From Candidatus Methanovirga basalitermitum (GTDB lineage Archaea > Methanobacteriota > Methanobacteria > Methanobacteriales > Methanobacteriaceae): 7,933 bases of DNA. The notes below the pieces were generated by a model that saw only the letters and a program-made list of their open reading frames with translations, searched no databases and had not been told where the DNA came from. Where the stretch lies: the NCBI GenBank assembly GCA_031284445.1, contig JAISZW010000202.1, positions 1 to 7,933 of the forward strand. The letters are read 5' to 3'. Positions 6,181 through 7,933 of the stretch are shown here, in pieces; position 1 is the first letter of the stretch; each line of letters begins with the position of its first letter. Position numbers and translations under genes: made by a program.

Positions 6181-6223
6181 ACCTAAATCCACACATTTAT
6201 ATAATTTTAAAATAATAATTAAA

Positions 6224-7453
6224 TCATGGCCTATATCTTAAAATAGCTGCAAATCCACCAAATGCTTTTAAAAGTTGATTTCCTTCTTCTGTCTCTGTAG
6301 AAATAATTTCAACTTCGCTATCATATTCATTAGCCAAATCTAGGTAGTGATCAATTAATTTCTTTGCTTGTGATAATTTCATCTGTTCTCCACATTTAGT
6401 ACAAATCATTTGATCACTACCTGATTTAGGCTTTATGGTCACTTGAGTTTGTTTTCGGCAATTTTCACATCTAAAATATTGTCTATCATGTTCTAATCCT
6501 TCAGAAATCAATAAAGTATCAACAGCACCTATTTCAAGATATTTCTTTATCTCTTTCTCACCATAGGCAGCAAGACTCTTATCATGGATTAATTCTGTTA
6601 AAAACTTTTTAACCAATTGTTTTTCCTTTATTACATCCATTTCATTAAGAAGATCTGTTGATTTATCAATAATTTCTTTTATACCAAATTCTCCAGTATA
6701 AGAAGTATCAATTGTAGAAATTACAATATCTTTAAGTTTATAATCAAGATAATCACCTTTAAGAAATTCTTCTTTTGTATGACCTGGACCACCAAGAATA
6801 ATTCCTTTCAGATCCTCAATCGGTGAAAATAACTCGTTAATATAATCTCCTATTCTTTTCTTGAATTCATGAGCAGCCAGATCAATCAAACGATCAAATC
6901 TTCTTTGTGACTGACCTCCTGCTTTATGTTTACCTGGAACACCACTTGTTAAATGTTTTAAGATATCTGTTCTTTTTCCTTTAAGTGTAGCTATTGTAGC
7001 TTCTTTCCTATCTAAAACAGCAATCCCATAAACCTCTTTAGTATCCATCATGTATTTTAATGGATCAAGGTAAAATTCAGAGTCACAATGGTATGTATAT
7101 GTTTGTATCGATTCTGGAGGTTCAAATATGTAACTCTCCATTTTTTCTGTTCCAAGACCTCCTTTAGGTATCATACCAACGAATAAAACTAAACCATTAT
7201 CAGGTGCTTTTATAAATAATTTAATTTTTTGAATAATCACTTCAATAGCTGATTGAACATTTTTACGAGTTTGTTTACTTTTAATATTGGCACTTTGTCC
7301 ATATTCCTCCCTCATATGTTTAGAAACATCACTAAGTTGTTTATCTTTAGGAATATAAACAGAAACAAGTTCAGTTCCCCTACCTTTTTTTTCTGATAGC
7401 TCTCCAAGAGTTCTTTTAAATTCATATAATTCTTTTGATGATACCTCAGACAT
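6224..7453 (-). CDS. prf1: Peptide chain release factor aRF1
   Basis: aRF1 reads all three stop codons in the ribosomal A site and triggers hydrolysis of the peptidyl-tRNA. The 409-aa length is normal for archaea. Domain 1 has the stop-decoding motifs NIKS (56-59) and YxCxxxF (YHCDSEF, 121-127). Domain 2 has the catalytic GGQ (179-181) in PGKHKAGGQSQRRFDRL. Domain 3 includes GIILGGPGHTKEEFL (217-231), a C-terminal zinc-finger-like insert with Cys329, Cys332, Cys351 and Cys354, and the conserved end LLKAFGGFAAILRYRP. ATG 7453 follows GGGAG (complement of CTCCC, 7461-7465) by 7 bases. It is the first gene of the long - strand run; promoter-like boxes lie upstream. Nothing is missing or unusual in it. 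Confidence 0.98.
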   Translation of the reverse strand: MSEVSSKELYEFKRTLGELSEKKGRGTELVSVYIPKDKQLSDVSKHMREEYGQSANIKSKQTRKNVQSAIEVIIQKIKLFIKAPDNGLVLFVGMIPKGGLGTEKMESYIFEPPESIQTYTYHCDSEFYLDPLKYMMDTKEVYGIAVLDRKEATIATLKGKRTDILKHLTSGVPGKHKAGGQSQRRFDRLIDLAAHEFKKRIGDYINELFSPIEDLKGIILGGPGHTKEEFLKGDYLDYKLKDIVISTIDTSYTGEFGIKEIIDKSTDLLNEMDVIKEKQLVKKFLTELIHDKSLAAYGEKEIKKYLEIGAVDTLLISEGLEHDRQYFRCENCRKQTQVTIKPKSGSDQMICTKCGEQMKLSQAKKLIDHYLDLANEYDSEVEIISTETEEGNQLLKAFGGFAAILRYRP

Positions 7454-7586
7454 GACATTTCTCCCAATTAATTAAATTAAGTTTTTGATTATATTAAAAT
7501 AATTAATAAAGTTTAATATTAATAATTAAAAATGTTTTGTTATTTTTAAAGAAGAGAATTACAATGATTTATGTTTATAAATAATA

Positions 7587-7600
7587 TTATATAAATTTTA
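7587..7600 (-). promoter_or_regulatory. Candidate BRE plus TATA box for prf1
   Basis: Read on the - strand this is TAAAATTTATATAA, an A-rich TFB recognition element joined to TTTATATA, close to the archaeal consensus. Transcription would start near 7565 and leave a leader of about 110 bases before the prf1 ATG. A second box, TTTAATATAA (7497-7488 on the - strand), is nearer and would give a leader of under 20 bases. I cannot choose between them from sequence alone. Confidence 0.4.
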
Positions 7601-7602
7601 CT

Positions 7603-7625
7603 GTTGACTTACCAATGCTGTCAAC
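7603..7625. repeat. Small inverted repeat GTTGAC/GTCAAC
   Basis: GTTGAC (7603-7608) and GTCAAC (7620-7625) are perfect inverted 6-mers separated by 11 bases, just upstream of the candidate prf1 promoter. The spacing of about one and a half to two helical turns would suit a dimeric regulator, but a chance match is quite possible. Confidence 0.3.
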
Positions 7626-7804
7626 CTAAGAAATTTCTCCTTTAATTATTTTTTATTCCATGTTTTTACTGAATCAACATCAATGCTATTAACTTAAGAA
7701 AATTATTTCTTTAAACTTAGATTGAAATCAAAAATAAAGCTTGAATAAACAACATTCTTAATAGAAGTCTTAATCAAAAATTCTTAAGTTTATAGTGTTG
7801 AATC
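7613..7804. repeat. Cluster of three degenerate repeats, two direct and one inverted
   Basis: A unit of about 21 bases occurs three times. CAATGCTGTCAACCTAAGAA (from 7613) and CAATGCTATTAACTTAAGAA (7681-7700) differ at 3 positions. The third copy is inverted: TTCTTAAGTTTATAGTGTTG (7781-7800), whose complement shares AACTTAAGAA exactly with the second. Copies two and three also share an outer GAWTCAACA. No ORF with start and binding site spans the cluster. It could be a regulatory array, the structured part of an unannotated RNA, or remains of a small mobile element. Confidence 0.45.
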
Positions 7805-7828
7805 AATATATTAATAACAATGTGTCTC

Positions 7829-7897
7829 AAAAATATGAAAAATTAACGGAATCCCCATAGAGATTCAACATGATATACCATCAGATTTCATATTTTT
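7829..7897. repeat. Perfect 12-bp inverted repeat around a 45-bp centre
   Basis: AAAAATATGAAA (7829-7840) and TTTCATATTTTT (7886-7897) are exact inverted copies. The enclosed DNA is the least A+T-rich piece of this flank (CGGAATCCCCATAGAG) and contains a smaller GAATC/GATTC pair. The arms are low-complexity A/T, so the significance is modest. No coding frame of note is seen inside. Confidence 0.35.
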
Positions 7898-7933
7898 TCC
7901 AAAAGTACATCCAAATTAAAAATTAATTATTAA

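Larger units (their letters stand above)
7601..7933. other. Intergenic flank with no supportable gene
   Basis: Apart from the repeats listed separately, I find no ORF with start codon and binding site, no tRNA- or rRNA-like segment, and no CRISPR repeat structure here. The open frames on the - strand are short and interrupted by stops. The flank may continue into a gene or element beyond the window end. Confidence 0.5.

Noticed and set aside
959..7255. The word AATAGCT recurs many times across the window, suggesting a short signal or methylation motif
   Set aside because: On the - strand most copies I checked encode Ala-Ile as GCT ATT within genes, and + strand copies often encode Ile-Ala, so codon-pair preference explains them.
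7454..7933. Possible CRISPR array or tRNA in the right flank
   Set aside because: Repeats are degenerate, irregularly spaced and partly inverted, and there is no cloverleaf or G+C-rich stem.

Overview
The window is very A+T-rich (roughly 70 % by eye) and comes from an archaeon of the Methanobacteriales, most likely Methanobrevibacter or a close relative. Four things point there: an archaeal class I release factor (aRF1), an archaeal-type MptD aldolase for methanopterin synthesis, a separately encoded C-terminal piece of family B DNA polymerase (the split PolB known from this order), and a sortase, rare in archaea but typical of pseudomurein-walled methanogens. Several starts are preceded by GGTG-type ribosome binding sites, as is usual in methanogens.

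Layout. Positions 1-340 hold the decayed 3' part of an IS200/IS605-family transposase (TnpA), with one frameshift at a homopolymer tract and a perfect 9-bp hairpin just after its stop. An A+T-rich spacer follows to about 636. On the + strand are argJ (arginine biosynthesis, complete) and, 44 bp downstream with its own GGTGAA, a 262-aa protein that I read as a degenerate PP-loop ATPase-like protein. A T/A-rich gap of 26 bp separates this pair from a long run of convergent genes on the - strand.

The - strand run, read right to left, is prf1 (aRF1), the PolB C-terminal subunit with a terminal PIP box, two small ORFs of about 50 codons that are absent from a long-ORF search, a membrane-anchored sortase, mptD, a YbjQ/UPF0145 protein, and a membrane protein ending in a second, divergent YbjQ-like domain. 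All gaps are short, so much of it may be co-transcribed, although promoter-like A+T boxes precede prf1 and possibly the sortase. The products belong to different processes (translation termination, replication, cell-surface attachment, cofactor synthesis, unknown envelope function), so the arrangement looks more like a compact housekeeping cluster than one pathway. The possible exception is the module of soluble plus membrane-fused YbjQ proteins.

The last 480 bases (7454-7933) carry no gene that I can support. They hold the likely prf1 promoter and a set of degenerate direct and inverted repeats. The best candidates for something undescribed are the membrane-YbjQ/YbjQ pair, the small ORFs between polB and the sortase, and the degenerate PP-loop protein.
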